Shown here in pieces: positions 1 through 11,632 of a stretch of DNA of 64,000 nt (positions within the stretch are counted from its first letter, which is position 1; each line of letters begins with the position of its first letter). The notes under the pieces were generated by a model. It searched no databases, had not been told where the DNA came from, and saw nothing but the letters and a program-made list of their open reading frames with translations. The stretch comes from Sphingobium boeckii (GTDB lineage: Bacteria; Pseudomonadota; Alphaproteobacteria; Sphingomonadales; Sphingomonadaceae), in assembly GCF_014199215.1 (NCBI RefSeq), contig NZ_JACIJC010000003.1, positions 496,001 to 560,000 of the forward strand, given 5' to 3'. The position numbers were made by a program, and so were the translations under genes.

Positions 1-274
1 GTTCGGGCATCCGCTTTATCACCGCGCCAGTCGTTTCGGGGGCGAATTGGGTGCCCTCGGACCCTGCCAGCAGCGCATAGCTCAGCATCTGGCCACGTGC
101 CTCCACGCTCAGCGGTGCTTTGATATCCGTGGCCACTGTGCGCGCGGCCGCCGCCGCGACCACGCCGCACGTTGCAGCCTTGTCGACAGCGGTTTCGCCG
201 AGCGTGAGCGGCTTGGAGCCGCACGCCGTGATGGCGAGTAGGCTGGGGATGATGAGGAAAGCGGCTTGGCGCAT
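1..274 (-). CDS. Lipoprotein of unknown function, C-terminus cut by the window edge
   Basis: The reading frame starts at an ATG at 274 and runs off the left edge without a stop, so only about 91 residues are visible. The start MRQAAFLIIPSLLAITAC is a lipoprotein signal peptide with a lipobox (I-T-A-C, Cys18), which predicts lipidation and export to an envelope membrane. The rest is alanine-rich with a second Cys and no recognised domain. A GGGAG ribosome binding site lies 6 bases before the start and sits inside a hairpin arm (281-319). It lies 109 bases downstream of lpdA on the same strand, so it may be the last gene of the operon or have its own promoter. Function unknown. Confidence 0.7.
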   Translation of the reverse strand, partial: MRQAAFLIIPSLLAITACGSKPLTLGETAVDKAATCGVVAAAAARTVATDIKAPLSVEARGQMLSYALLAGSEGTQFAPETTGAVIKRMPE

Positions 275-280
275 ATTATA

Positions 281-319
281 CTCCCGATGAATCTCTCGCA
301 GGATTCACCGTTTCGGGAG
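281..319 (-). promoter_or_regulatory. Hairpin that sequesters the ribosome binding site of the left-edge lipoprotein
   Basis: On the minus strand, CUCCCG (319-314) pairs with CGGGAG (286-281), and GUGAAUC (308-302) pairs with GAUUCAU (293-287). This leaves an 8-base loop and a 5-base bulge. The GGGAG of the 3' arm is the Shine-Dalgarno sequence of the gene starting at 274. The pairing is read directly from the sequence; a regulatory role (attenuation, thermosensing) is inference. Confidence 0.5.
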
Positions 320-383
320 CAGAATGGTTCCGCGCTTCATCGCGGCGATCGGCTCGGCTCGTCCCCGAACCGGCCAAATCGCC

Positions 384-1784
384 TCAGATGTGGATGGGTT
401 TGCCCTGTACGGCCATCGCCGCTTCCTTCACCGCTTCATTATGCGTGGGATGCGCATGGCACGTATAGGCGATGTCTTCGGAGGTCGCGCCGAATTCCAT
501 CGCCTGCGCCGCCTGCGCGATCATCGTGCCCGCCGGAGACGCCACGATCCATACGCCCAGCACCTTGTCGGTCTCAGCGTCGGCGATGATCTTCACGAAG
601 CCGTCGGTGTCGCGGATCGCCTTGGCGCGGCTGTTCGCCATCATCGGGAATTTGCCGACCTTCACGTCGCCGCGTTCTTTGGCGGCTTCTTCGGTCAGGC
701 CGACGCCCGCGATTTCGGGATGGGTATAGACCACGCTGGGGATCACATCATGGTTCACGATGCCCGTGAGACCCGCGATATTCTCCGCCACGGCCACGCC
801 TTCATCCTCGGCCTTGTGCGCCAGCATCGGGCCGGGAATCACGTCGCCAATCGCCCATACGCCGTCCACGGCGGTGGCAAAATCATGGCCGGTCTCGATC
901 TGGCCGCGCTGGTTCAGCGCGAGACCGATCTTGTCGAGGCCCAGACCGTCAGTATTAGGCTTGCGGCCGATCGCGACCAGAACCACGTCCGCCTCGATCG
1001 TCTCGGCATCGCCGCCCGCGGCCGGCTCCACCGAAACGCTGGCCTTCTTGCCCTTGACGCTCACGCCCGTCACCTTGGTGCCGGTGCGGATATCCATGCC
1101 TTGCTTCTTGAACAGCTTATTGGCCTCCTTGCGGACTTCGCCATCCATGCCGGGCAGGATCTGATCGAGATATTCGACCACGGTGACCTTCGCGCTCAGG
1201 CGCATCCAGACCGAGCCAAGCTCAAGCCCGATCACGCCGCCGCCGATCACGACCATATGGCCGGGCACCTTTTGCAGCGCGATCCCGCCGGTGGAATCGA
1301 CGATGATGCCCTTGGCATTGTCGATCTCGACACCCGGAAGCGGCGTCACGGACGAACCCGTAGCGATCACGATGTTCTTCGCGGTCGTCTTCTTGCCGGC
1401 CACTTCGACGGTATGCGCGTCGACAAAGGTCGCCAGGCCCTTCAGCCATTCGATCTTGTTCTTCTTGAACAGATATTCGATGCCGCCGGTCAATCCCTTT
1501 ACGGCCTCGTCCTTGTCCGCCAACATCGCGGCCAGATCGAGTTCGACGCCCTTGATCTTGATGCCATGCTTTTCCAGCAGACCGGAGCTGGCTTCGTGGA
1601 ACAATTCGGAGGCGTTCAGCAGCGCCTTGGACGGAATGCAGCCGACATTGAGGCAAGTGCCGCCCAGCGTCTCGCGGCTCTCGGCGCACGCGGTCTTGAG
1701 GCCGAGCTGCGCCGCGCGGATCGCCGCCACATAGCCGCCCGGGCCGGAACCGATCACCAGAACGTCGAAATCATATTCAGCCAT
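384..1784 (-). CDS. lpdA: Dihydrolipoyl dehydrogenase (E3 of 2-oxoglutarate dehydrogenase)
   Basis: FAD-dependent enzyme of 466 residues that reoxidises dihydrolipoyl groups with NAD+. It shows an N-terminal dinucleotide fold (GSGPGGYVAA), the redox-active disulfide in GGTCLNVGC (Cys44, Cys49), a second NAD-binding GGGVIGLELG segment, and the C-terminal His-Glu pair in HAHPTHNE (about 445 and 450). Length matches the family. It lies in the order sucA-sucB-DUF1877-lpdA on one strand, so it is most likely the dedicated E3 of the 2-oxoglutarate complex, although it could also serve pyruvate dehydrogenase. The DUF1877 gene ends 26 bases upstream. Confidence 0.95.
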   Translation of the reverse strand: MAEYDFDVLVIGSGPGGYVAAIRAAQLGLKTACAESRETLGGTCLNVGCIPSKALLNASELFHEASSGLLEKHGIKIKGVELDLAAMLADKDEAVKGLTGGIEYLFKKNKIEWLKGLATFVDAHTVEVAGKKTTAKNIVIATGSSVTPLPGVEIDNAKGIIVDSTGGIALQKVPGHMVVIGGGVIGLELGSVWMRLSAKVTVVEYLDQILPGMDGEVRKEANKLFKKQGMDIRTGTKVTGVSVKGKKASVSVEPAAGGDAETIEADVVLVAIGRKPNTDGLGLDKIGLALNQRGQIETGHDFATAVDGVWAIGDVIPGPMLAHKAEDEGVAVAENIAGLTGIVNHDVIPSVVYTHPEIAGVGLTEEAAKERGDVKVGKFPMMANSRAKAIRDTDGFVKIIADAETDKVLGVWIVASPAGTMIAQAAQAMEFGATSEDIAYTCHAHPTHNEAVKEAAMAVQGKPIHI

Positions 1785-1810
1785 TTAATTTTGCTCCGCT
1801 GGGGCCGCGC

Positions 1811-2305
1811 TCATGAAAGATACAGGATTACCGAGGAATTATGTTCAACGCATTTCTTGATAAAGGCTCGGAGCGCCGGCAACCCCTGCGCCACATAGCC
1901 CCATCCGTCCTCCAGACCATCCTCGACAAGCATGTCGGCTATATAGACGTCCGCTCTCTCCATTGCAGCGGGGTCATAGCGACTTTTAAGCTCCTCATCG
2001 GAAAGACCGGCCAACGCGTCCGCAAATGCCTTTACTGCTGCAGGCGGGGCCAAGCGCGGCGCGCCATATCCTCCGTCCACGCCAAACTCAGGCCACTCAT
2101 TCATCAACAAGCCAAGAGATGTGCCGGTTGCAGCTTCGGACCCGGCAAAAACAAAGTGCAGAGCGTGCCAAGCCTTGTCGAAATGGATCAGATCACCCGC
2201 GGATCCAGCAATTTCATCAAATATGAAATCAGCAAAATCCTCCTCTGATGCAGATGCAAGGGCTTCGACCGCATCAGCACGCCGCAGGTAGAGAATCATG
2301 CTCAC
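1811..2305 (-). CDS. DUF1877 family protein (YfbM-like)
   Basis: 164-residue soluble protein with a GTG start at 2305. The opening MSMILYLRR and the pattern of short acidic helices, with FDKAWHALHFV in the middle and GYGAPRLAPP after it, match the DUF1877/YfbM family, whose biochemical role is unknown to me. It is inserted between sucB and lpdA, 8 bases after the sucB stop direction and 26 bases before lpdA, so it is probably co-transcribed with the dehydrogenase genes. Base composition looks less GC-rich than its neighbours, which suggests acquisition. No catalytic motif is evident. Confidence 0.75.
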   Translation of the reverse strand: MSMILYLRRADAVEALASASEEDFADFIFDEIAGSAGDLIHFDKAWHALHFVFAGSEAATGTSLGLLMNEWPEFGVDGGYGAPRLAPPAAVKAFADALAGLSDEELKSRYDPAAMERADVYIADMLVEDGLEDGWGYVAQGLPALRAFIKKCVEHNSSVILYLS

Positions 2306-2313
2306 CGGATTAA

Positions 2314-3570
<1,257 letters not shown>

Positions 3571-3578
3571 GTCGTTTC

Positions 3579-6503
3579 TCAACCCTTTTTCTGGCGCCGG
3601 ATTTCTTGACGGACGCTGTGGCCGAGCGCATCGGCGATCAGCGCGCCCTGTTCGGCAACATGTCGCTTCGCAAGCCCGGTGGCGGGCGAAGCGGATGCCG
3701 CGCGGCCCGCATAGCGCGCCCGCTTCGGCTTCGCGCCCGCTTCGGCCAGGCTCTGTTCGATCAGCGGTTCGACGAAGAACCACGATCCGTTATTCTTTGG
3801 CTCTTCCTGTGCCCAAACCACGTTTTCGAGGTTTGTCATGCGCGCGATGCGCGTGGCGAGCGCATCGCCGGGGAAGGGATAGATCTGCTCGATGCGGACG
3901 ATCGCGGTGTTCTTGTCGCCTGCGGCATCGCGCGCTTCGATCAGATCATAGGCCACCTTGCCCGAACACAGCACGAGCCGCTTCACATCCTTGTCCGCGG
4001 GCGCATTGGTATCCGAAAGGATGCGCATGAAATGCGTATCGCCCAGGAAATCTTCGGTCTTGGAGACCGCCAATTTGTGGCGCAGCAGCGATTTGGGCGT
4101 CATGATGATGAGCGGCTTGCGGAACGGGCGCAGCATCTGACGGCGGAGAACATGGAAATAGTTCGCCGGCGTGGTGATGTTGCACACCTGAAGATTATCC
4201 TGCGCGCAAAGCTGCAGATAGCGTTCGAGCCGCGCCGAGCTATGCTCCGGTCCCTGCCCTTCATAGCCATGCGGCAGCAGCATCACGAGGCCGTTGGCGC
4301 GCAGCCATTTCGCCTCGCCCGCCGCGATATACTGATCGATCACGATCTGCGCGCCATTGGCGAAATCGCCGAACTGCGCTTCCCACAGCACCAGCGTCTT
4401 GGGTTCGGCCATGGCGAAACCATATTCGAAGCCCAGCACGCCATATTCAGACAAGGGGCTGTCGAGCACCTCGAACTTGCCATGCGGCACGGTGGTCAGC
4501 GGGATATATTTATTCTCGGTGCGCTGATCGACCCAGACGGCGTGGCGCTGACTGAAAGTGCCGCGCCCCGAATCCTGGCCGGACAGGCGCACGCCATAGC
4601 CTTCGGAGACCAAGGATCCGTAAGCCAGTGCCTCGCCGGTGGCCCAATCGAAATTGACGCCCGACGTAAACATCTCGCGCTTGGCATCGATGATGCGGCC
4701 CAGCGTCTTGTGGATTTCCAGATCGCCCGGAACCGTCGTCAGCGTGCGACCCAGGCTATCGAACAATTTCTTGTCGATGCCCGATTCCACCGCGCGACGC
4801 CCGCCTTCGGGATCGGCCGGCATATGCAGCCCGCTCCAGCGTCCAGCGAACCAGTCCGCCTTGTTCGCTTTATAGCCCTTGGCGCTCTCGAATTCTTCTT
4901 CGAGCAGATCGACAAAACCCTTGGTGGTCGTATCGAGCCAATTCTGATCGATCACGCCTTCCGCGATCAGCCGCTCGCCATAGATGGCGCTCACCGGCGG
5001 ATGCTGGCGGATCTGGGCATACATCAGCGGCTGGGTGAAGCTTGGCTCATCGCCCTCATTGTGGCCGAAGCGGCGATAGCACCACATGTCGATCACGATA
5101 TCGCGTTTGAAGCACTGGCGGAATTCGATCGCGAGCTTGCACGCGAAGGTCACGGCCTCGGGATCATCGCCATTCACATGGAGGATCGGCGCCTGAACGC
5201 CCTTGGCCACATCGCTTGGATAAGGCGACGAGCGCGCGAATTGCGGGCTGGTGGTGAAGCCGATCTGGTTGTTGATCACGAAATGGATGCAGCCGCCGGT
5301 ATTGTAGCCGCGGATGCCCGAAAAGCCGAGGCATTCCCACACGATCCCCTGCCCCGCAAACGCCGCATCGCCATGGATGAGCACGGGCAGAACCTGTTCA
5401 TGCTCGCCCAGATCACCGCGGATCGATTGCTGCGCACGCACCTTGCCCAAAACGATGGGATCCACCGTTTCGAGGTGCGATGGATTGGGCAGCAGCGACA
5501 TATGCACGCTGGTGCCGTCGAACTCGCGATCGGTTGAGGTGCCGAGATGATATTTCACGTCGCCCGAACCGCCGACATCATCGGGATTGGAAGAGCCGCC
5601 GGAAAATTCGTGGAAGATCACGCGGAACGGCTTTGCCAGCACGTTCGCCAGCACGTTCAGGCGGCCGCGATGCGCCATGCCGTAAACGATCTCGCGCACG
5701 CCAAGCTGGCCGCCATATTTGATGACCGCTTCAAGCGCGGGCAGCATGGATTCGCCGCCATCCAGGCCGAAACGCTTCGTGCCGACATATTTCCGGCCGA
5801 GGAATTTCTCATATTGCTCGCCCTGCATCACCTTGGTGAGGATGGCCTTCTTGCCCTCCGGCGAGAATTGGATGGCCTTGTCCTTGCCTTCCATACGTGC
5901 CTGCAGAAACTGGCGCTCATCGATATCGGCGATGTGCATATATTCGAGGCCGACATTGCCGCAATAATTGGCGCGCAGGATATCGACCAGCTCGCGCACC
6001 GTGGCGCTTTCCAGACCTAGCGTGCCGCCGAGATACACCTTACGATCGAGATCATTGGCGGAAAAGCCATGATATTCCGGCGTCAGATCGGCCGGCAATT
6101 CATGCTGGGACAGGCCGAGCGGATCGAGATTGGCGGCCAGATGCCCGCGCACCCGATAGGTGCGCACCAGCATCTGCGCACGGATCGCATCGCCCGCCGC
6201 CTGCGCCACATCCACCGATGTCACGGCCGGCGTCGCGGCTGCGGGCTTTTTCGCATCGGGCTTGGGCTCGATGCTCATCTGCGTAGGATCGAGCGCCGCG
6301 GTCAGCGCATCGGTATCTTTCGCGGGCCAATTGGCCTTGGCCCAGCTCGGGCCGGATGCGGACACATCCAGGCCTTCGAACCAGCTCCGCCAGGCGGGCT
6401 CCACCTTTTCGGGGCTCACCTGGAACACCTTGTAAAGGCCCTCCACGAAGCCAGGGCTTACGCCACTGGCGATATCGTCGAAATCCTGGCCTTCAAAACC
6501 CAT
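3579..6503 (-). CDS. sucA: 2-oxoglutarate dehydrogenase E1 component
   Basis: Thiamine-diphosphate-dependent decarboxylase of 974 residues that starts the oxidative decarboxylation of 2-oxoglutarate to succinyl-CoA. The N-terminus ([29 protein letters not shown]) is the usual E1o flexible arm. [32 protein letters not shown] and [15 protein letters not shown] are the conserved cofactor and active-site segments. Length is normal for the family. It lies 54 bases downstream of sucD and just upstream of sucB in the same operon. Confidence 0.96.
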   Translation of the reverse strand: MGFEGQDFDDIASGVSPGFVEGLYKVFQVSPEKVEPAWRSWFEGLDVSASGPSWAKANWPAKDTDALTAALDPTQMSIEPKPDAKKPAAATPAVTSVDVAQAAGDAIRAQMLVRTYRVRGHLAANLDPLGLSQHELPADLTPEYHGFSANDLDRKVYLGGTLGLESATVRELVDILRANYCGNVGLEYMHIADIDERQFLQARMEGKDKAIQFSPEGKKAILTKVMQGEQYEKFLGRKYVGTKRFGLDGGESMLPALEAVIKYGGQLGVREIVYGMAHRGRLNVLANVLAKPFRVIFHEFSGGSSNPDDVGGSGDVKYHLGTSTDREFDGTSVHMSLLPNPSHLETVDPIVLGKVRAQQSIRGDLGEHEQVLPVLIHGDAAFAGQGIVWECLGFSGIRGYNTGGCIHFVINNQIGFTTSPQFARSSPYPSDVAKGVQAPILHVNGDDPEAVTFACKLAIEFRQCFKRDIVIDMWCYRRFGHNEGDEPSFTQPLMYAQIRQHPPVSAIYGERLIAEGVIDQNWLDTTTKGFVDLLEEEFESAKGYKANKADWFAGRWSGLHMPADPEGGRRAVESGIDKKLFDSLGRTLTTVPGDLEIHKTLGRIIDAKREMFTSGVNFDWATGEALAYGSLVSEGYGVRLSGQDSGRGTFSQRHAVWVDQRTENKYIPLTTVPHGKFEVLDSPLSEYGVLGFEYGFAMAEPKTLVLWEAQFGDFANGAQIVIDQYIAAGEAKWLRANGLVMLLPHGYEGQGPEHSSARLERYLQLCAQDNLQVCNITTPANYFHVLRRQMLRPFRKPLIIMTPKSLLRHKLAVSKTEDFLGDTHFMRILSDTNAPADKDVKRLVLCSGKVAYDLIEARDAAGDKNTAIVRIEQIYPFPGDALATRIARMTNLENVVWAQEEPKNNGSWFFVEPLIEQSLAEAGAKPKRARYAGRAASASPATGLAKRHVAEQGALIADALGHSVRQEIRRQKKG

Positions 6504-6557
6504 GTCACTGTCCTCGATGCCCCTTCACCCTTTATAGGCGAAGGGGCTTAATCTAAC

Positions 6558-7442
6558 TCAGCCCTTGAGCACCGCGGCAAGCGTGGTGCCGAGTTCGGAG
6601 GGGCTGGCGGCAACCTTGATGCCCGCGGCCTCCATGGCTGCAATCTTGTCTTCCGCACCACCCTGACCGCCGGAGACGATCGCGCCGGCATGGCCCATGC
6701 GGCGGCCCGGGGGCGCCGTGCGGCCCGCAATGAAGCCGGCCATCGGCTTCTTGCGGCCGCGCTTGGCTTCATCGCGCAGGAATTGTGCCGCTTCTTCTTC
6801 CGCAGAGCCGCCGATTTCGCCGATCATGATGATCGACTGGGTCGCATCATCGGCCAGGAACAGCTCGAGCACGTCGATGAAATTGGTGCCATTGACCGGA
6901 TCGCCGCCGATGCCGACGGCGGTCGTCTGGCCCAGACCCTGCTGCGTCGTCTGAAACACCGCCTCATAGGTCAGCGTGCCCGAGCGAGAGACCACGCCGA
7001 CCGAGCCCTTGGAAAAGATGCTGCCGGGCATGATGCCGATCTTGCACTCATTGGGGGTCAGCACGCCGGGGCAGTTCGGGCCTATCAGCCGCGATTTGGA
7101 GCCGGAAAGCGCGCGCTTCACCTTCACCATGTCGAGCACCGGAATGCCTTCGGTGATGCACACGATCAGCGGCACTTCGGCGTCGATCGCTTCCAGGATC
7201 GAGTCCGCGGCAAAGGGGGGCGGCACATAGACCACGGTCGCGTCGGCGCCCGTGAGTTGCACGGCCTCGTGCACGGTATTGAACACGGGCAGGCCGATAT
7301 GCGTGGTGCCGCCCTTGCCCGGCGTGACACCGCCCACCATCTGCGTGCCATAAGCCAGCGCCTGTTCGGTATGAAAAGTGCCGGTCGCGCCGGTCATGCC
7401 CTGCGTGAGAACCTTGGTGTTCTTGTTGATGAGAATGCTCAT
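6558..7442 (-). CDS. sucD: Succinate-CoA ligase, alpha subunit
   Basis: 294-residue subunit that carries the CoA-binding Rossmann domain and the phosphorylated histidine. The N-terminus [17 protein letters not shown] and the phosphohistidine loop [13 protein letters not shown] (His251) are diagnostic, as is [10 protein letters not shown]. It makes succinate plus ATP or GTP from succinyl-CoA, the step after SucAB. The partner beta subunit gene sucC, often adjacent upstream, is not in this window; mdh occupies the upstream position instead, with a hairpin in the 68-base spacer. Confidence 0.95.
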   Translation of the reverse strand: MSILINKNTKVLTQGMTGATGTFHTEQALAYGTQMVGGVTPGKGGTTHIGLPVFNTVHEAVQLTGADATVVYVPPPFAADSILEAIDAEVPLIVCITEGIPVLDMVKVKRALSGSKSRLIGPNCPGVLTPNECKIGIMPGSIFSKGSVGVVSRSGTLTYEAVFQTTQQGLGQTTAVGIGGDPVNGTNFIDVLELFLADDATQSIIMIGEIGGSAEEEAAQFLRDEAKRGRKKPMAGFIAGRTAPPGRRMGHAGAIVSGGQGGAEDKIAAMEAAGIKVAASPSELGTTLAAVLKG

Positions 7443-7468
7443 AAATCCGCCTTAGTCCTATGATTGTC

Positions 7469-7502
7469 ATCCCGCCCGGCAGCGTTCTGCCGCGGACGGG
7501 AT
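7469..7502. repeat. Hairpin in the mdh-sucD spacer
   Basis: ATCCCG at 7469-7474 pairs with CGGGAT at 7497-7502, and GGCAG (7478-7482) pairs with CTGCC (7487-7491) around a CGTT loop. The outer part resembles the TCATTCCCGC repeat family found at 35589, 42329 and 52294. It fills most of the 68-base gap between mdh and sucD and could be a weak attenuator or a transcript-processing or stability element. Confidence 0.5.
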
Positions 7503-7510
7503 CGGCAAGA

Positions 7511-8681
<1,171 letters not shown>

Positions 8682-9836
8682 TCAACTTTTGCGCCGCCAG
8701 GTGAAGAAGGACGACATAACATAATTCCAAACCACGCTGACGCTGATCCCGGCCAGCGCGGAGAGCACCCAATAGGATTTATGCGTGAACAGCCAATCCG
8801 CCACGCCCACATTCGCCGCAGCCCCCGTGGCGCACACGAGATTGAACGTGACCCAGCCCATGACCATGGATCGGCCGCGCAGCCGCTGATCACGATAGGT
8901 GAGAAGATTGTTCAGGAAAAAGTTGTTCGAGATGGCGATGATCGTTGCCACCGTCTGCGCTTCGGAAAAGCTGGTATCGAAGCCCTTGAACATGGCTGTC
9001 AGCACAGCGAAATGCACGAACACGCCGAACCCGCCGACCAGAACGAAGCTGAGGAAGCGGACGGGAATATAGCGGCCGAACATCTTGTCGAGCAGAAGCT
9101 GGAAATATTCCCACAGCACGAGCGAATCGAGCTTGCTCTCGCCGAACTGGCGATTGCGGAAAACATAGGGCACCTCCGCCACCTTGAGCGGCACCGGTGC
9201 ACTAGCCGCGATATCCAGCAGGATCTTGAAGCCCACCGAAGAAAGCTGCGGCAATGAACGCATGAACGCGGCGCGATCGAACATCATGAAGCCGCTCATC
9301 GGATCGCCGATCGGCGTGCGCGTCAGCCGCGTGGCCATCGCCGTCGCCAGCTTGCTCATCCACAGGCGCGTCTTGCTCCATTCGCCAAAACCGCCGCCCT
9401 CGACATAGCGGCTGCCGACCACGATATCGACGTCTTCGGTCTTCAGCCGATGCAGCATCTGGCCCAGAATTGCCTCGTCATGCTGCATGTCGGCGTCCAT
9501 GATCGCGATATAGGGCGACGCGGTCGCCATTACGCCTTCCACGCACGCGCTGGACAGCCCCCGACGCCCATAACGATGCACAACGCGTACGCGCGGATCG
9601 GATTGCGCCAGACGCCGCACCTCATCCGCCGTCCCGTCCGGGGAATTGTCGTCCACGAACACCAATTCCCAGCGGGTGGCAGGCAGTGCCTGCTCCACCG
9701 CAGCGAGCATGACGCGGATATTCTGCTTTTCATTGTATGTCGGGATAACGATCGACATTTCCGGCGCGGCAGCTTCGCTCGATGATGCCGCAAATATGTG
9801 GGGCGCAACGTCCAACGACGTCGATTGCGTGTCCAT
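8682..9836 (-). CDS. GT2 polyprenyl-phosphate glycosyltransferase fused to a GtrA-like membrane domain
   Basis: 384 residues in two parts. Residues about 27-245 are a family 2 glycosyltransferase of the dolichol-phosphate mannosyltransferase type (IVIPTYNEKQNI, FVDDNSPDGT, IMDADMQHDE, GSRYVEGG). Residues about 255-380 form a four-helix GtrA-like domain (VRFLSFVLVGGFGVFVHF, NNFFLNNLLTYRD). Such fusions are thought to charge undecaprenyl phosphate with a sugar at the inner membrane for surface-glycan modification. It sits between zapE (86-base gap) and mdh on the same strand and is an accessory gene in an otherwise metabolic run. The sugar cannot be predicted. Confidence 0.88.
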   Translation of the reverse strand: MDTQSTSLDVAPHIFAASSSEAAAPEMSIVIPTYNEKQNIRVMLAAVEQALPATRWELVFVDDNSPDGTADEVRRLAQSDPRVRVVHRYGRRGLSSACVEGVMATASPYIAIMDADMQHDEAILGQMLHRLKTEDVDIVVGSRYVEGGGFGEWSKTRLWMSKLATAMATRLTRTPIGDPMSGFMMFDRAAFMRSLPQLSSVGFKILLDIAASAPVPLKVAEVPYVFRNRQFGESKLDSLVLWEYFQLLLDKMFGRYIPVRFLSFVLVGGFGVFVHFAVLTAMFKGFDTSFSEAQTVATIIAISNNFFLNNLLTYRDQRLRGRSMVMGWVTFNLVCATGAAANVGVADWLFTHKSYWVLSALAGISVSVVWNYVMSSFFTWRRKS

Positions 9837-9922
9837 CGTCCATTATCCCCAAATGCCGGCAATCCCGCCCCCTGGCAGATGCTGCGCCGCAATAATTGCA
9901 GGGAATAAATATCTCGTAAACC

Positions 9923-11035
9923 TTAATCCTCGCCATGTCCCAATGCGAGATAGCTTTCGGACTGCATTTCCATCAGGCGGCTCACGGTGCGCTCGAATTC
10001 GAAGGCGCCATCGCCTTTTTCATACAGCTCCGCCGGTGCCGCGGCGGCGTTGGCGAGCAGCTTCACCTTATGTTCGTACAGCGCATCGATCAGCGTGACA
10101 AAACGCGCGGCTTCGTTGCGATTTTCGGGGCCGAGCCGGGGAATCCCGGCGATGATCACGGTATGATAGCGCCGCGTGATCGCCAGATAATCGGCCGCGC
10201 CGCGCGCTTCCGCGCACAGTCGCTTGAACGAAAACACTGCCACGCCCTTCAGGCTCTTGGGCACATGGATCGTCCGCCCGCCGGGGATTTCGATATCTTC
10301 AGACGGCACATGGGCGCTGTCTTCGGGTGGATAATCGGTCAGCCGGAAAAAGGCTTCGCGGATCGCCGCGGTGGACTCTTCGCCCAGCGGCGTATGCCAG
10401 GTCGCCATGCCACCCAGCCTGTGAAGCCGGTAATCGACCGGGCCGTTCAGCGTGAGCACGTCCAGATCGCGTTCGATCAGCGCGATGAAGGGCAGGAAAT
10501 GCTCGCGGTTCAGCCCGTCCTTGTAGAGTTCCTTGGGCGCGCGGTTCGACGTGGCGACCACCGTCAGACCGCGCTCCATCATCGCGGTGAACAGCCGCGA
10601 CATGATCATGGCATCCGCGCTGTTGTTCACCACCATTTCGTCAAACGCCAGCAGGCGCGCCTCGCCCACCAGCGCCTCGGCCACCGGCAGGATCGGATTG
10701 CTCACCTCGGTCTTGCGCACCTCGCGCAGGCGCGCATGAACCTCCAGCATGAATTCGTGGAAATGCACGCGGCGTTTCCGCTCGATCTTCACCGTGTCGT
10801 AAAACAGATCCATCAGCATGGATTTGCCGCGCCCCACGCCGCCCCAGATATAGACGCCGCGTTGCGGCACCGGCTTGGCCTGCGTCAGCCGCCAGAGCAG
10901 GCTGCCCCGCTTGGGCACGGCCTGCAGCTTGTCCGCCAGTTCATCCAGGCGCTGCGCCGCGCAGCGCTGCTCGGCATCTTCCCGCAATTCCCCTCTGGCG
11001 ACGAGCGCCTGATAGCGATCGATAACGCGCGTCAT
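9923..11035 (-). CDS. zapE: AFG1/ZapE-family ATPase, cell-division associated
   Basis: 370-residue P-loop ATPase. The Walker A motif is GGVGRGKSML (about 65-74), a Walker B LLAFDEMVV follows, and RYHTVIIAGIPRLG and FVTLIDALYEHKVKL are typical of the AFG1-like family. The E. coli member ZapE associates with the divisome. An ATG at 11035 gives a normal length. The gene is separated from the thioesterase upstream by a palindromic repeat that fills the intergenic space. Confidence 0.9.
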   Translation of the reverse strand: MTRVIDRYQALVARGELREDAEQRCAAQRLDELADKLQAVPKRGSLLWRLTQAKPVPQRGVYIWGGVGRGKSMLMDLFYDTVKIERKRRVHFHEFMLEVHARLREVRKTEVSNPILPVAEALVGEARLLAFDEMVVNNSADAMIMSRLFTAMMERGLTVVATSNRAPKELYKDGLNREHFLPFIALIERDLDVLTLNGPVDYRLHRLGGMATWHTPLGEESTAAIREAFFRLTDYPPEDSAHVPSEDIEIPGGRTIHVPKSLKGVAVFSFKRLCAEARGAADYLAITRRYHTVIIAGIPRLGPENRNEAARFVTLIDALYEHKVKLLANAAAAPAELYEKGDGAFEFERTVSRLMEMQSESYLALGHGED

Positions 11036-11044
11036 CGCACCATT

Positions 11045-11140
11045 CCGTTCGGGTTGAGCCTGTCGAAACCCCCATTTTTTTTTGTTTCTGAACCGGTCAG
11101 GAGAAAAGGCTTCGACAGGCTCAGCCCAAACGGGGTTTTT
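11045..11140. repeat. Palindromic repeat family A, copy 1
   Basis: The left arm CCGTTCGGGTTGAGCCTGTC plus GAA and the right arm TTCGACAGGCTCAGCCCAAA plus CGGGG form an imperfect hairpin with a T-rich loop and a flanking TTTTT. The same arms recur at 47826-47909 and 58943-59032. It lies between zapE and the thioesterase gene and may act as a terminator. Confidence 0.85.
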
Positions 11141-11144
11141 GCCA

Positions 11145-11597
11145 TCATGCGGCTTTGCCCGGCTTGCGGATCGTGCCGGCGAAGCTCGCCACCGTGTGAT
11201 CGCCCTGCACGATCAACCCGCGCAGAAACAGCAATCGTCCGGTTTCCCGTAACAGCTCCACCACGGCGTCAAGCGGCTCATCCACTTTGCCCGCACCGAT
11301 GAAGTGCGTCGAAAGATCGAGCGTCACCGATGTGCCCGGATCAATCAGACCGAACAGCCGCGAGGCCGCGAAGAGCGAGACGTCGATGAACGCCAGCGTC
11401 GTGCCGCCATGCACATTGTTGGACAGGTTCGAGTGGATGTGCGCGGGAAACATCCTGATCCGCGCCTGGCCATCAGGGTCCAGGCGCAGGATCATCTTGC
11501 CAAGCACGCTGTTGAACCGCGTCGAGTCGCTCAACGCCCATGTATGCCAGCCCGGATTTTCCGGATCCGGTTCGCTCAGAAATCTGGCCGCGCTCAT
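11145..11597 (-). CDS. PaaI-type hotdog thioesterase
   Basis: About 150 residues with a single hotdog fold. The motif HSNLSNNVHGGTTLAFIDVS corresponds to the HGG-x-A active-site helix of PaaI-like acyl-CoA thioesterases. The ATG at 11597 is preferred over an in-frame ATG at 11636 because AAGGTG lies 8 bases before it and the upstream start would overlap the sdhB stop. It lies 35 bases after sdhB on the same strand and is probably co-transcribed. Substrate unknown; aryl- or medium-chain acyl-CoA is the family expectation. Confidence 0.85.
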   Translation of the reverse strand: MSAARFLSEPDPENPGWHTWALSDSTRFNSVLGKMILRLDPDGQARIRMFPAHIHSNLSNNVHGGTTLAFIDVSLFAASRLFGLIDPGTSVTLDLSTHFIGAGKVDEPLDAVVELLRETGRLLFLRGLIVQGDHTVASFAGTIRKPGKAA

Positions 11598-11632
11598 GTT
11601 GAAATCACCTTGCCATCCAGCGCGGCGCGGCA

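Noticed and set aside
324-1898. Long open frame of 524 codons on the plus strand opposite lpdA
   Set aside because: It is the antisense shadow of a strongly supported gene in GC-rich DNA; its product has Arg/His-rich composition and no recognisable motif.
3606-5537. Open frame of 643 codons on the plus strand opposite sucA
   Set aside because: Antisense shadow. sucA carries every family motif, and the shadow has none.
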